Part shown: positions 56,302 through 64,000 of the stretch, piece by piece
Layout: each line of letters opens with the position of its first letter
Position numbering within the stretch: position 1 is the stretch's first letter
NCBI GenBank assembly: GCA_965278965.1
Contig: OZ257127.1
Location: 3,616,854-3,680,853 of the forward strand
DNA: 64,000 bases
Origin: UBA10649 sp965278965
GTDB taxonomy: Bacteria; Actinomycetota; Actinomycetes; S36-B12
Reading direction: 5' to 3'
Made by a program: the position numbers and the translations under genes
Notes under the pieces: generated by a model
Told to the model about the DNA's origin: nothing
The model's input: only the letters and a program-made list of their open reading frames with translations
Databases searched by the model: none

Positions 56302-58242
56302 GTGGCCACAACCGCCCTCGACCTGGTGGGCGGTGACCGCTCCGTGGTCGTCGCCCGGATCAACGGCGAGCTGCGGGACCTGACGACCGAGGTGACCGAC
56401 TCCGACGTCGTGGAGCCGGTCGGCGTCGACACTCCCGAGGGCCTCGCCGTGCTGCGGCACTCCGCGGCCCATGTGCTCGCGCAGGCCGTTCAGCAGGCGT
56501 TCCCGGAGGCCCGGCTGGGCGTCGGCCCGCCCGTGAAGGACGGCTTCTACTACGACTTCGACGTCGAGACGCCGTTCACGCCCGACGACCTCGCCGACCT
56601 CGAGAAGCGCATGGTCGCGATCATCAAGTCCGGCCAGCGGTTCGTCCGCCGCGTCGTCGCCGAGGACGAGGCGCGCCGCGAGCTGGCCGGTGAGCCGTAC
56701 AAGCTCCGCCTCGTCGGCAGCGAGGGCGGGGCCGAGGTCATGGAGGTCGGCGGCGCCGAGCTCACGATCTACGAGAACATCGACGGACGCACGGGCGAGC
56801 GATGCTGGCAGGACCTGTGTCGCGGCCCGCACGTGCCCGACACCCGCTACATCCCCGCGAACGCGGTCAAGCTCATGCGGACCGCGGGGGCGTACTGGCT
56901 CGGCGACCAGGCCAACGAGCAGCTCCAGCGCATCTACGGCACGGCGTGGCCGAGCAAGGACGCACTCCGGGCCTACCTGACGTTCCTGGAGGAGGCGGAG
57001 AAGCGCGACCACCGACGCCTCGGCGCCGAGCTGGACCTGTTCAGCTTCCCGGAGGAGATCGGGTCCGGCCTTGCGGTGTTCCACCCCAAGGGCGGCGTCG
57101 TCCGCACCGTCATGGAGGACTACTCCCGCAGGCGGCACGTGGAGGCGGGCTATGAGTTCGTCAGCACGCCGCACATCACGAAGTCCACGCTCTACGAGAT
57201 CTCCGGTCACCTGGACTGGTACGCCGACGGCATGTACCCGCCGATGCACTTGGACGCCGAGGTGGATGCCGAGGGCGTCGTACGCCGGCAGGGGGCGGAC
57301 TACTACCTCAAGCCGATGAACTGCCCGATGCACAACCTGATCTTCGACGCGCGCGGACGGTCATACCGTGAGCTCCCGTTGCGGCTGTTCGAGTTCGGCA
57401 CGGTCTACCGCTACGAGAAGTCCGGGGTGGTGCAGGGGCTCACCCGCGCGCGCGGGTTCACGCAGGACGACGCCCACATCTACTGCACCAAGGAGCAGAT
57501 GGCGGACGAGCTCGACAGCCTCCTGACGTTCGTCCTGGACCTCCTTCGCGACTACGGGCTCGATGACTTCTACCTCGAGCTGTCGACCCGCGACCCGAAG
57601 AAGTCCGTCGGCACGGACGAGGCGTGGGACGAGGCCACGCGGACCCTGGAGGAGGTGGCGCTTCGCCGCGGGCTCGACCTCGTCCTCGACGAGGCCGGCG
57701 CGGCGTTCTACGGGCCGAAGATCTCCGTCCAGGCACGCGATGCGATCGGCCGCACGTGGCAGATGTCGACGATCCAGCTGGACTTCAACCTGCCCGAGCG
57801 GTTCGGTCTGGAGTACCAAGCCGCCGACGGCACTCGGCAGCGCCCGGTCATGATCCACCGTGCGCTGTTCGGTTCGGTCGAGCGGTTCTTCGCCGTCCTG
57901 CTGGAGCACTACGCCGGTGCGTTCCCGCCCTGGCTCGCACCCGTGCAGGTCGTCGGCATCCCGGTGACCGATGCGCACGCCGCGTACCTCGACGAGGTCG
58001 CCTCACGGCTGCGCGCGCGGGGCGTGCGCATCGAGGTCGACACCGCGGACGACCGCATGGCGAAGAAGATCCGCAACGCCCAGCGGTCCAAGGTGCCGTA
58101 CATGCTCATCGCCGGGGACGACGACGTGGACGCGGGCGCGGTGTCGTTCCGCTACCGCGACGGCACGCAGAAGAACGGCGTGGCTGTCGGCGACGCCATC
58201 GAGGAGATCGTCGCCGCCATCGACGCTCGCGTGCAGGTGTAG
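56302..58242 (+). CDS. thrS: Threonyl-tRNA synthetase
   Basis: A 646-residue class II synthetase. Domains: TGS-like N-terminus (residues 1-60), editing domain with HSAAHVLAQAVQ and the CRGPHVPDTRYI motif (about 60-240), catalytic core with motif 1 FVSTPHITK, motif 2 TRARGFTQDDAHIYC after KPMNCPMHN (zinc-binding Cys), and motif 3 RPVMIHRALFGSVERFF, then the anticodon-binding domain (PVQVVGIPVTDAH). It charges tRNA-Thr. The GTG at 56302 after AAGGAG is the start; the frame runs back through the upstream tRNA-Val as an artefact. It is followed by the HIT gene, an order shared with mycobacteria. Confidence 0.97.
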   Translation: MATTALDLVGGDRSVVVARINGELRDLTTEVTDSDVVEPVGVDTPEGLAVLRHSAAHVLAQAVQQAFPEARLGVGPPVKDGFYYDFDVETPFTPDDLADLEKRMVAIIKSGQRFVRRVVAEDEARRELAGEPYKLRLVGSEGGAEVMEVGGAELTIYENIDGRTGERCWQDLCRGPHVPDTRYIPANAVKLMRTAGAYWLGDQANEQLQRIYGTAWPSKDALRAYLTFLEEAEKRDHRRLGAELDLFSFPEEIGSGLAVFHPKGGVVRTVMEDYSRRRHVEAGYEFVSTPHITKSTLYEISGHLDWYADGMYPPMHLDAEVDAEGVVRRQGADYYLKPMNCPMHNLIFDARGRSYRELPLRLFEFGTVYRYEKSGVVQGLTRARGFTQDDAHIYCTKEQMADELDSLLTFVLDLLRDYGLDDFYLELSTRDPKKSVGTDEAWDEATRTLEEVALRRGLDLVLDEAGAAFYGPKISVQARDAIGRTWQMSTIQLDFNLPERFGLEYQAADGTRQRPVMIHRALFGSVERFFAVLLEHYAGAFPPWLAPVQVVGIPVTDAHAAYLDEVASRLRARGVRIEVDTADDRMAKKIRNAQRSKVPYMLIAGDDDVDAGAVSFRYRDGTQKNGVAVGDAIEEIVAAIDARVQV

Positions 58243-58244
58243 CG

Positions 58245-58757
58245 GTGGGGGACTCCTGGGACCGCCTGTACACCCCGCACCGCCTCGCCTACCTCCAGGG
58301 CGAGGGCAAGCCGGCGACAGGGGAGTCCGGCGACCAGTGCCCGTTCTGCCGGGCGCCGTCGTTGCCCGAGGACGACGGTCTCGTCGTCGCGCGCGGGTCC
58401 CTGGCATACGTCGTGCTGAACCTGTACCCGTACAACGCCGGCCACCTGCTCGTGTGCCCGTACCGGCACGTGGCCGACTACACCGACCTGACGGACGCGG
58501 AGGTGGCCGAGATCGGCGCTCTGACCCAGCAGTCGATGCGGGTCGTCCGGACGGTGTCCGGGGCGCACGGCTTCAACATCGGGCTGAACCAGGGCTCGGT
58601 GTCCGGTGCCGGAATCGCCGGCCACCTTCACCAGCACGTGGTGCCGCGCTGGGGCGGGGACTCCAACTTCATGCCGATCATCGGCGGCACCAAGGTCATC
58701 CCACAGCTGCTCGTCGACACGCGTCGCCTGCTGGCCGACGCATGGGACGCGAGCTGA
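58245..58757 (+). CDS. HIT-family protein (Ap4A phosphorylase-like)
   Basis: A 170-residue histidine-triad protein. CPFCRAP near residue 29 and a downstream His bind zinc; the catalytic triad is GHLHQHVVPRW. In mycobacteria the gene next to thrS (Rv2613c) encodes a diadenosine tetraphosphate phosphorylase. Synthetases make Ap4A as a side product, so linkage to thrS is sensible. GTG at 58245 starts 2 bp behind the thrS stop. Confidence 0.92.
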   Translation: MGDSWDRLYTPHRLAYLQGEGKPATGESGDQCPFCRAPSLPEDDGLVVARGSLAYVVLNLYPYNAGHLLVCPYRHVADYTDLTDAEVAEIGALTQQSMRVVRTVSGAHGFNIGLNQGSVSGAGIAGHLHQHVVPRWGGDSNFMPIIGGTKVIPQLLVDTRRLLADAWDAS

Positions 58758-58785
58758 CCTGATCGCGCTGAGCCGGTCGCCGGGG

Positions 58786-58832
58786 GTCAACGGGGCGTCA
58801 GCGTCGGCGCCGGGGGCGTCAAGAGCGTGTCA
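58786..58832 (+). promoter_or_regulatory. Two pairs of 11-bp-spaced GTCA repeats before the kdp-linked gene
   Basis: GTCA occurs at 58786 and 58797 (11 bp) and again at 58818 and 58829 (11 bp); the two pairs are 32 bp apart, about three helical turns. The motif is GTCAA then GTCAG within a GGGGCGTCA context. It lies before the gene at 58875. This is the shape of an OmpR-family binding site; KdpE, encoded presumably just beyond the window, is the natural candidate. Confidence 0.5.
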
Positions 58833-58874
58833 GTGGGGCGCTCTGTCGCAACCGCGACGCGGTGTGATGACGGG

Positions 58875-59345
58875 ATGTCAGGTCCCCGTCGCACTGCTCA
58901 GGCTCTCGCGACACTAGGCGACGTCCTCCTCGATCGCCGAGGCAGGAGCCTGGGACCGGAGTACGCCGCCGGGATCGGCCTTCTCGGCTGCCTGTGCTGG
59001 GCGGCCGTGGTGGCTGCGATCGGCCTGTCCGCTGCACCCGCGACAGCTGGGTTCGGTCTCGTGGCCCTGGGGGTGAGCTGGTTCGCTGCCCCCGTGACGG
59101 CGGTGCTCGTCGGAGGGCTCGGTGGCTTGTTCGTCGATGGGTTCGGGCTGTCCCGCGAAGGCGAGCTGACCTTCTCCGAGCCCACGATCCTCGGCGGAGT
59201 CGTCCTGTGCGCGCTGTGTGCCGGAGCGGCCCTCGTCGGCACGGCCCGCCGTCGGCATCAAGATCGCGTAAACGTCGCCCGGAGCGCCGTCAAGGTGCCG
59301 TCAGGCGGCCACAGAGTCGCTCACTCACGGTCGTTCAATCGGTGA
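58875..59345 (+). CDS. Membrane protein in front of kdp, unknown function
   Basis: A 156-residue protein with three hydrophobic segments (about residues 28-50, 52-82 and 105-122), some resembling the four-helix DUF4118 membrane part of KdpD sensor kinases (AAPVTAVLVGGLGGLFVDGF), and a basic C-terminal tail. Homology is only by eye. It ends 26 bp before the small kdp genes and carries the third GTCA pair inside its 3' end. The ATG at 58875 is taken; an earlier in-frame GTG lies inside the upstream repeats. A sensing role for K+ homeostasis is a guess from position. Confidence 0.55.
   Translation: MSGPRRTAQALATLGDVLLDRRGRSLGPEYAAGIGLLGCLCWAAVVAAIGLSAAPATAGFGLVALGVSWFAAPVTAVLVGGLGGLFVDGFGLSREGELTFSEPTILGGVVLCALCAGAALVGTARRRHQDRVNVARSAVKVPSGGHRVAHSRSFNR
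59289..59317 (+). promoter_or_regulatory. Third GTCA pair with possible promoter of kdpF-kdpC
   Basis: GTCAA at 59289 and GTCAG at 59300 are again 11 bp apart. CAGAGT (59312-59317) could be the -10. A ribosome site AGGAGG lies at 59361-59366 before the first mini-gene. Thus kdp has its own likely promoter. Confidence 0.5.
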
Positions 59346-59371
59346 CACAGACCTGGCCCCAGGAGGCAACG

Positions 59372-59455
59372 GTGACGGATGTGCTGGCCCTGGCGATCTT
59401 TGCGATCGTCGTCGGCGTGTGGTTCGCGGTCGCGGCGGGGGTGGAGCGGCCGTGA
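59372..59455 (+). CDS. 27-residue membrane mini-protein before kdpF
   Basis: GTG at 59372 behind AGGAGG opens a 27-residue frame: one hydrophobic helix (VLALAIFAIVVGVWFAVAAG) flanked by acidic VTD and a basic VERP end. Its stop shares GTGA with kdpF. Such mini-proteins in front of kdpF are seen in actinobacterial kdp operons and resemble KdpF in size. Too short for usual gene finders. It may stabilise KdpA/KdpB. Confidence 0.75.
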   Translation: MTDVLALAIFAIVVGVWFAVAAGVERP

Positions 59456-59541
59456 ACGGTCTCGCCGTCGTCTCGCTCGTCGTGGGCGCCGCCCTTGTGG
59501 TCTACCTGATCGTCGCGCTGATCCGGGCGGAGAAGTTCTGA
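59452..59541 (+). CDS. kdpF: KdpF, potassium-transporting ATPase small subunit
   Basis: A 29-residue single-helix protein: VNGLAVVSLVVGAALVVYLI then VALIRAEKF. The ending LIRAEKF is the typical KdpF tail. It starts with GTG overlapping the previous stop by 4 bp and ends 1 bp before kdpA. KdpF acts as a lipid-like stabiliser of KdpABC. Confidence 0.9.
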   Translation: MNGLAVVSLVVGAALVVYLIVALIRAEKF

Positions 59542-59542
59542 C

Positions 59543-61204
59543 ATGACCCCGACACTTGCGGCCATCCTCCAGGTGGCCCTCCTCCTTGCCGCTCTCGCGG
59601 TCGTCTACCGGCCCCTCGGCGACTACATCGCGCGCGTCGTCGAGTCCCCGAAGGACTCGCGCATCGAGCGAATCGTGTACCGCATCGCCGGGGTCGACCC
59701 GCGCGCCGACCAGCGCTGGTCTGTATACCTGCGCTCGGTGCTGGCGTTCTCCGCCGTGTGCGTCGTGGTGGTCTTCGCGATCCTGCGCGTGCAGGCGGCC
59801 CTGCCGTACTCGCTGGGTAGAGAAGGAATGCCGTCGCTGCAGGCGCTGAACACGGCCGTCAGCTTCGTGACCAACACGAACTGGCAGTCGTACTCGGGCG
59901 AGCAGGCGCTCGGCTACACCGCGCAGGCCGCCGGCCTGGCGGTGCAGAACTTCCTGTCCGCTGCGGTGGGCATCGCGGTCGCGATCGCCCTGGTGCGCAG
60001 CCTCGTCCGCACGCACACGGACCGGCTCGGGAACTTCTGGGTAGACCTGACGCGTCTGACCATCCGCGTGCTGCTGCCGCTCGCGGTCGTGTTCGCGATC
60101 GTGCTGGTGATCGGCGGGGTCATCCAGAACGTAGCGGGCGACACGACGATCACGACGCTGGCCGGGGGGACGCAGACGATCCCCGGCGGTCCGGTCGCCA
60201 GCCAGGAGGCGATCAAGGAGCTCGGCACGAACGGTGGCGGGTTCTTCAACGCCAACTCGGCTCACCCGTTCGAGAACCCGAGTGGGTGGGTCAACCTCCT
60301 GCAGATCTTCCTGCTCCTGCTGATCCCGGTCGCGCTCACCCGCACGTTCGGCCGTCTGGTCGGCGACCTCCGCCAGGGCTACGCCGTTCTCGCGGTCGCC
60401 GGCGTCCTGTGGGGTGGGCTGACCAGCCTGCTCGTGTGGGCCGAGCTGAGCCACGCCGGTCCGGCCCTGCAGCTCGCCGGTGCCGCGATGGAGGGCAAGG
60501 AGGTTCGGTTCGGCGTGCCCATGTCGGCGGTGTTCGCGTCCGCCACTACCGGCACGTCTACCGGGGCCGTCGACGCGATGCACTCCTCATTCACCGCCTA
60601 TGGCGGCGGCATCACGATCACGAACATGATCCTCGGCGAGGTGTCGCCGGGCGGCGTGGGCGCGGGCCTGTACGGCATCCTCATGGTCGCGATCGTGGCC
60701 GTGTTCATCGCCGGGCTGATGGTCGGCCGGACTCCTGAGTACCTGGGCAAGAAGATCGGCGCCCGGGAGATGAAGCTCGTCTCGCTCTACATCCTGCTCA
60801 CGCCCACCCTCGTCCTGCTCGGCCTTGGCGCGGCGATGGCCTCGACGACCGGTCAGGCGTCCATCCTGAACCCGGGACCGCACGGGCTGTCCGAGGTGTT
60901 CTACGCCTTCGCGTCCGCGTCGAACAACAACGGCTCGGCGTTCGCCGGCCTGAACGCCAACACCGACTTCTACAACGTCGGGCTCGCGGTAGCCATGGCG
61001 CTCGGACGGTTCCTACCGATCTGCTTCGTGCTGGCCCTCGCCGGGTCCTTGGCCCGCCAGGGGAAGGTGCCAGTCACCAGCGGCACCATGCCGACGCATC
61101 GTCCCCTGTTCGTCGTGCTCGTCGTAGGCGTCGTGCTCCTTGTTGCCGGCTTGACGTTCGTCCCTGCCCTAGCCCTCGGTCCGATCGCGGAGGCCCTGTC
61201 ATGA
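59543..61204 (+). CDS. kdpA: KdpA, potassium-binding channel subunit
   Basis: A 553-residue SKT-type channel-like protein with about ten membrane helices. It has four P-loop-like units; GTNGGGFFNANSAHPFENPS near residue 233 is the best preserved selectivity loop, and SASNNNGSAFAGLNANT near 455 is another. KdpA binds periplasmic K+ and passes it to KdpB. Start ATG at 59543, ends with ATGA overlapping kdpB. Length is normal. Confidence 0.97.
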   Translation: MTPTLAAILQVALLLAALAVVYRPLGDYIARVVESPKDSRIERIVYRIAGVDPRADQRWSVYLRSVLAFSAVCVVVVFAILRVQAALPYSLGREGMPSLQALNTAVSFVTNTNWQSYSGEQALGYTAQAAGLAVQNFLSAAVGIAVAIALVRSLVRTHTDRLGNFWVDLTRLTIRVLLPLAVVFAIVLVIGGVIQNVAGDTTITTLAGGTQTIPGGPVASQEAIKELGTNGGGFFNANSAHPFENPSGWVNLLQIFLLLLIPVALTRTFGRLVGDLRQGYAVLAVAGVLWGGLTSLLVWAELSHAGPALQLAGAAMEGKEVRFGVPMSAVFASATTGTSTGAVDAMHSSFTAYGGGITITNMILGEVSPGGVGAGLYGILMVAIVAVFIAGLMVGRTPEYLGKKIGAREMKLVSLYILLTPTLVLLGLGAAMASTTGQASILNPGPHGLSEVFYAFASASNNNGSAFAGLNANTDFYNVGLAVAMALGRFLPICFVLALAGSLARQGKVPVTSGTMPTHRPLFVVLVVGVVLLVAGLTFVPALALGPIAEALS

Positions 61205-63246
61205 GCACCACCACCACCGACCTTCCCCGCGTTAGCTCCGGGGCGTTCGACGCCCGGTCGCTGGTCACCGCCATCCCGGGCGCGTTGCGCAAGCTGGATC
61301 CTCGAGCGATGTGGCGCAACCCGGTCATGTTCGTCGTCCTGGTCGGGTCCGCACTGACGACCGTGGCGGCAATCGTCGAGCCGAGTGTCTTCGCGTGGTC
61401 CGTCGCCGTCTGGCTCTGGCTGACGGTCATCTTCGCCAACCTCGCGGAGGCGGTGGCGGAAGGTCGTGGGCGTGCCCAGGCGGCGTCGCTGCGGGCGACC
61501 CGCCGCGACACGATGGCGCGCCGCATCGACGGCGCCAGCTCCGAGTCGGTCGTCCCGGCAACCGAGCTTCGGGTCGGCGATCGAGTCGTCTGCGAGGCGG
61601 GCGACGTGATCCCCGGTGACGGCGACGTCGTCGAGGGCGTTGCCAGCGTCGACGAGTCGGCGATAACCGGCGAGTCCGCGCCGGTCATCCGGGAGAGCGG
61701 CGGCGACCGTAGCGCGGTCACCGGCGGCACCAAGGTGCTCTCGGACCGGATTGTCGTGCAGATCACCGCCGCGCCCGGGCACACCTTCATCGACCGCATG
61801 ATCGCGCTGGTCGAAGGTGCCAGCAGGCAGAAGACGCCGAACGAGATCGCCCTGAACATCCTCCTGGCGTCGCTGACGATCGTGTTCGTGCTGGTCGTCC
61901 TGACACTGTCACCGCTAGCCGACTACGCCGGCACCACTCCGGGCGTGGTCGTGCTCGTCGCGCTGCTCGTCTGCCTCATCCCCACGACGATCGGGGCGCT
62001 CCTCTCGGCCATCGGGATCGCGGGGATGGACCGCCTCGTCCAGCGCAACGTTCTGGCGATGTCCGGCCGTGCGGTCGAGGCGGCGGGCGACGTGTCGACC
62101 CTGCTGCTCGACAAGACGGGCACCATCACCCTCGGCAACCGGCAGGCGGTCGAGCTCATCCCGGCGCCCGGCGTGACCATCGACGAGGTTGCTGAGGCGG
62201 CACAGCTGAGCAGCCTGGCCGACGAGACGCCGGAAGGCCGCTCGATCGTCGTGCTGTGCAAGGACCGGTACGGCCTACGCGCGCCCGAGGAGGGGACGCT
62301 GTCGCACGCGGTGTTCGTCCCCTTCACGGCCCAGACCCGGATGAGCGGTGTCGATGTGGATGGCCGCAGCGTCCGCAAGGGCGCGGCGGCGGCGGTGTTC
62401 GCGTATGCCACCGGGAGCGGCGGGACCGTGCCGCCGGAGTGCGAGGCGACGGTGGACGCGATCGCGGGGGCCGGCGGGACGCCGCTCGTGGTCGCGCAAG
62501 GCGGTCACGTCCTGGGCGTCATCCACCTCAAGGACGTCATCAAGGACGGGATACGCGAGCGGTTCGCCGAGCTGCGCCGAATGGGAATCAAGACCGTCAT
62601 GATCACCGGCGACAACCCGATGACGGCGGCGGCCATCGCCGAGGAGGCGGGAGTTGACGACTTCCTGGCCGAGGCGACACCCGAGGACAAGATGGCGCTC
62701 ATCAAGCGTGAGCAGGATGGCGGTCGGCTGGTCGCGATGACCGGCGACGGGACGAACGATGCTCCGGCTCTCGCGCAGGCGGACGTCGGGGTGGCGATGA
62801 ACACCGGGACCTCCGCGGCGAAGGAGGCCGGGAACATGGTCGACCTCGACTCCAATCCGACGAAGCTCATTGACATCGTGGAGATCGGCAAGCAGCTGCT
62901 CATCACCCGCGGCTCGCTGACGACATTCTCGATCGCCAACGACGTCGCGAAGTACTTCGCCATCATCCCGGCGATGTTCGTTGTGGCCTACCCGGGCCTG
63001 GACGTGCTCAATGTCATGCACCTGAGCACGCCGAACTCGGCGATCCTCTCGGCCGTCGTGTTCAACGCCCTCGTCATCATCGCGCTGATCCCGCTCGCAC
63101 TACGCGGAGTTCGCTACCGCCCGTCGAGCGCATCGTCGCTGCTGACGCGGAACCTGCTCGTCTACGGCCTCGGCGGGATCATCGTCCCGTTCGTCGGCAT
63201 CAAGCTTCTCGACCTCCTCATCTCACACATCCCCGGGATCGGATGA
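61201..63246 (+). CDS. kdpB: KdpB, P-type ATPase subunit
   Basis: A 681-residue P-type ATPase: actuator motif ITGESAPVI near residue 160, phosphorylated Asp304 in LLDKTGTITLGNRQ, KGAAAAVFAY nucleotide site, VMITGDNPMTAAAIA and MTGDGTNDAPALAQADVGVAMN. It hydrolyses ATP to pump K+ with KdpA and KdpC. It overlaps kdpA by 4 bp. Confidence 0.98.
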   Translation: MSTTTTDLPRVSSGAFDARSLVTAIPGALRKLDPRAMWRNPVMFVVLVGSALTTVAAIVEPSVFAWSVAVWLWLTVIFANLAEAVAEGRGRAQAASLRATRRDTMARRIDGASSESVVPATELRVGDRVVCEAGDVIPGDGDVVEGVASVDESAITGESAPVIRESGGDRSAVTGGTKVLSDRIVVQITAAPGHTFIDRMIALVEGASRQKTPNEIALNILLASLTIVFVLVVLTLSPLADYAGTTPGVVVLVALLVCLIPTTIGALLSAIGIAGMDRLVQRNVLAMSGRAVEAAGDVSTLLLDKTGTITLGNRQAVELIPAPGVTIDEVAEAAQLSSLADETPEGRSIVVLCKDRYGLRAPEEGTLSHAVFVPFTAQTRMSGVDVDGRSVRKGAAAAVFAYATGSGGTVPPECEATVDAIAGAGGTPLVVAQGGHVLGVIHLKDVIKDGIRERFAELRRMGIKTVMITGDNPMTAAAIAEEAGVDDFLAEATPEDKMALIKREQDGGRLVAMTGDGTNDAPALAQADVGVAMNTGTSAAKEAGNMVDLDSNPTKLIDIVEIGKQLLITRGSLTTFSIANDVAKYFAIIPAMFVVAYPGLDVLNVMHLSTPNSAILSAVVFNALVIIALIPLALRGVRYRPSSASSLLTRNLLVYGLGGIIVPFVGIKLLDLLISHIPGIG

Positions 63247-63250
63247 CGCC

Positions 63251-63838
63251 ATGGCACAGACTCTTCGGCAGGCTTGGGTGGGGCTGCGCGTCCTGCTCGT
63301 CATGACGGTGCTCCTCGGCATCGTCTACCCCTTGGCGATCTTCGCCATCGGGCGGATCGTCCCATCGCTCAGCGACGGCTCATGGGTCACCGACAGCACG
63401 GGAACCGTTGTCGGTTCGCGGCTCATCGGGCAGACCTTCGACGGCCCCGAGTGGTTCCACCCGCGGCCGTCTGCCGCCGGGGACGGCTACGACGCACTGG
63501 CCAGCGGCGGCAGCAACCTCGCGGCGGACAACCCCGCCCTCGTCGATGCCGTCGCCGAGCGGAAGGCCGCGGCCGCGGCCGAGAACGGAGTCGCTCCCGC
63601 GGCCGTCCCGCCGGACGCCGTGACCGCGTCGGCGAGCGGGCTGGACCCCGACATCAGCCCCGAGTACGCCGACGAACAGGTCAGCCGGGTCGCGAAGGCC
63701 CGCGGGCTCTCGGAGGAGACGGTCGCCGACCTCGTCGCTGACAACACGCAAGGGCGGCTCCTGGGCTTCATCGGCGAGCCCCGAGTCAACGTTCTCGAGC
63801 TGAACCTGGCGCTCTCCTCGCAGCCGGGAGGTGCGTGA
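63251..63838 (+). CDS. kdpC: KdpC, potassium ATPase assembly subunit
   Basis: A 195-residue protein with one N-terminal helix (VLLVMTVLLGIVYPLAIFAIG) and an extracytoplasmic domain holding FHPRPSAAGDGYDALASGGSNL and the DPDISPEYADEQVSRVAKARG motif, both typical for KdpC. It starts 4 bp behind kdpB. KdpC helps assemble the complex and bind ATP. Length is normal. Confidence 0.97.
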   Translation: MAQTLRQAWVGLRVLLVMTVLLGIVYPLAIFAIGRIVPSLSDGSWVTDSTGTVVGSRLIGQTFDGPEWFHPRPSAAGDGYDALASGGSNLAADNPALVDAVAERKAAAAAENGVAPAAVPPDAVTASASGLDPDISPEYADEQVSRVAKARGLSEETVADLVADNTQGRLLGFIGEPRVNVLELNLALSSQPGGA

Positions 63839-64000
63839 CGTCGGACAATAGGTCCATGTCTCGTGGCCTCCTGCGCATCTACCTCGGCGCCGCACCCGGC
63901 GTCGGGAAGACCTTCGCGATGCTGGGTGAGGCCCATCGCCGAGCCGAGCGTGGCACCGACGTCGTCGTCGGGCTGGTCGAGACGCACGGGCGCCGCCACA
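63835..64000 (+). CDS. kdpD: KdpD sensor kinase, N-terminal part
   Basis: The frame runs off the right edge. MSRGLLRIYLGAAPGVGKTF with Walker A GAAPGVGKT, then EAHRRAERGTDVVVGLVETHGRR, is the N-terminal KdpD domain found in K+-sensing kinases. The GTG at 63835 overlaps the kdpC stop by 4 bp (GTGA) behind GGGAGG; the ATG at 63856 is a second choice. KdpD with KdpE controls kdp by K+ and turgor. Confidence 0.9.
   Translation, partial: MTSDNRSMSRGLLRIYLGAAPGVGKTFAMLGEAHRRAERGTDVVVGLVETHGRRH

Overview
The window is GC-rich DNA with dense genes on both strands, many GTG starts and short ATGA/GTGA overlaps. It carries families typical of Actinomycetota: an AfsR/SARP regulator, a DinB/DUF664 protein, an F420-type DUF385 oxidoreductase, actinobacterial LigD-type repair proteins and a thrS-HIT pair. 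A Micrococcales (Cellulomonas-like) genome is my best guess, but genus is not shown by the sequence. I see no insertion sequence, CRISPR array, prophage or rRNA; most of the window looks like chromosomal housekeeping and accessory islands.

Layout. 1-4.1 kb: partial PQ-loop protein, DinB and DUF385 proteins, the msrB-msrA pair, two small membrane proteins. 4.1-9.9 kb: MMPL exporter, a small helical protein and a large SARP/NB-ARC/TPR regulator, with 11-bp direct repeats between the divergent genes. 9.9-16 kb: single genes (UBP zinc finger, YdeI, UPF0114, aldo/keto reductase, methyltransferase, SDR, secreted protein, DUF1304) plus a decayed LuxR-type response regulator. 16-19.3 kb: a TetR gene behind an iron box, an XRE regulator convergent with two ClpP genes (one lacking the catalytic serine), and an ArsR-SRPBCC pair with an operator inside its promoter. 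19.3-25.5 kb: ABC transporter divergent from a histidine kinase-response regulator pair, VOC, HAD, exported intradiol dioxygenase. 25.5-36.5 kb: diguanylate cyclase, secreted GH64-like protein with Ig repeats, TMADH-like oxidoreductase with epoxide hydrolase, SpoU methyltransferase, GT87-like protein, sorbosone/glucose dehydrogenase-like protein. 36.5-41.4 kb: stand-alone LigD polymerase domain and stand-alone ATP-dependent ligase (split end-joining enzymes), RibD-like reductase, ZapE, GlsB. 41.4-46.8 kb: a second ABC exporter, DUF1275-GntR operon divergent from an acetamidase. 46.8-51.3 kb: tRNA-Val(GAC), a 543-bp gene-free repeat-rich stretch, SRPBCC, PEP mutase-like enzyme, tRNA-Gly and tRNA-Cys, pabB-like and pabC-like genes. 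51.2-56.1 kb: amino acid permease and two tandem secreted Ig-like paralogues. 56.2-64 kb: tRNA-Val(CAC), thrS, HIT protein, then a membrane protein, two mini-proteins and kdpABC with the start of kdpD.

Themes. (1) At least seventeen genes have an nAnnnT hexamer 5-7 nt before the start codon and no Shine-Dalgarno, the arrangement expected for leaderless mRNAs. (2) Repeats with 11-bp spacing, as bound by OmpR/SARP-type DNA-binding domains, occur at four promoters. (3) Long perfect inverted repeats (14-22 bp arms) sit at gene ends and act plausibly as two-way terminators. (4) Local operators (iron box, FadR-type, ArsR-type) can be matched to neighbouring genes.

The most unusual items are the active/inactive ClpP pair with its XRE neighbour, the tandem Ig-like secreted pair, the shared direct-repeat motif around kdp, and the displaced tRNA-Val next to an iteron-like TGACC/GGTCA cluster.
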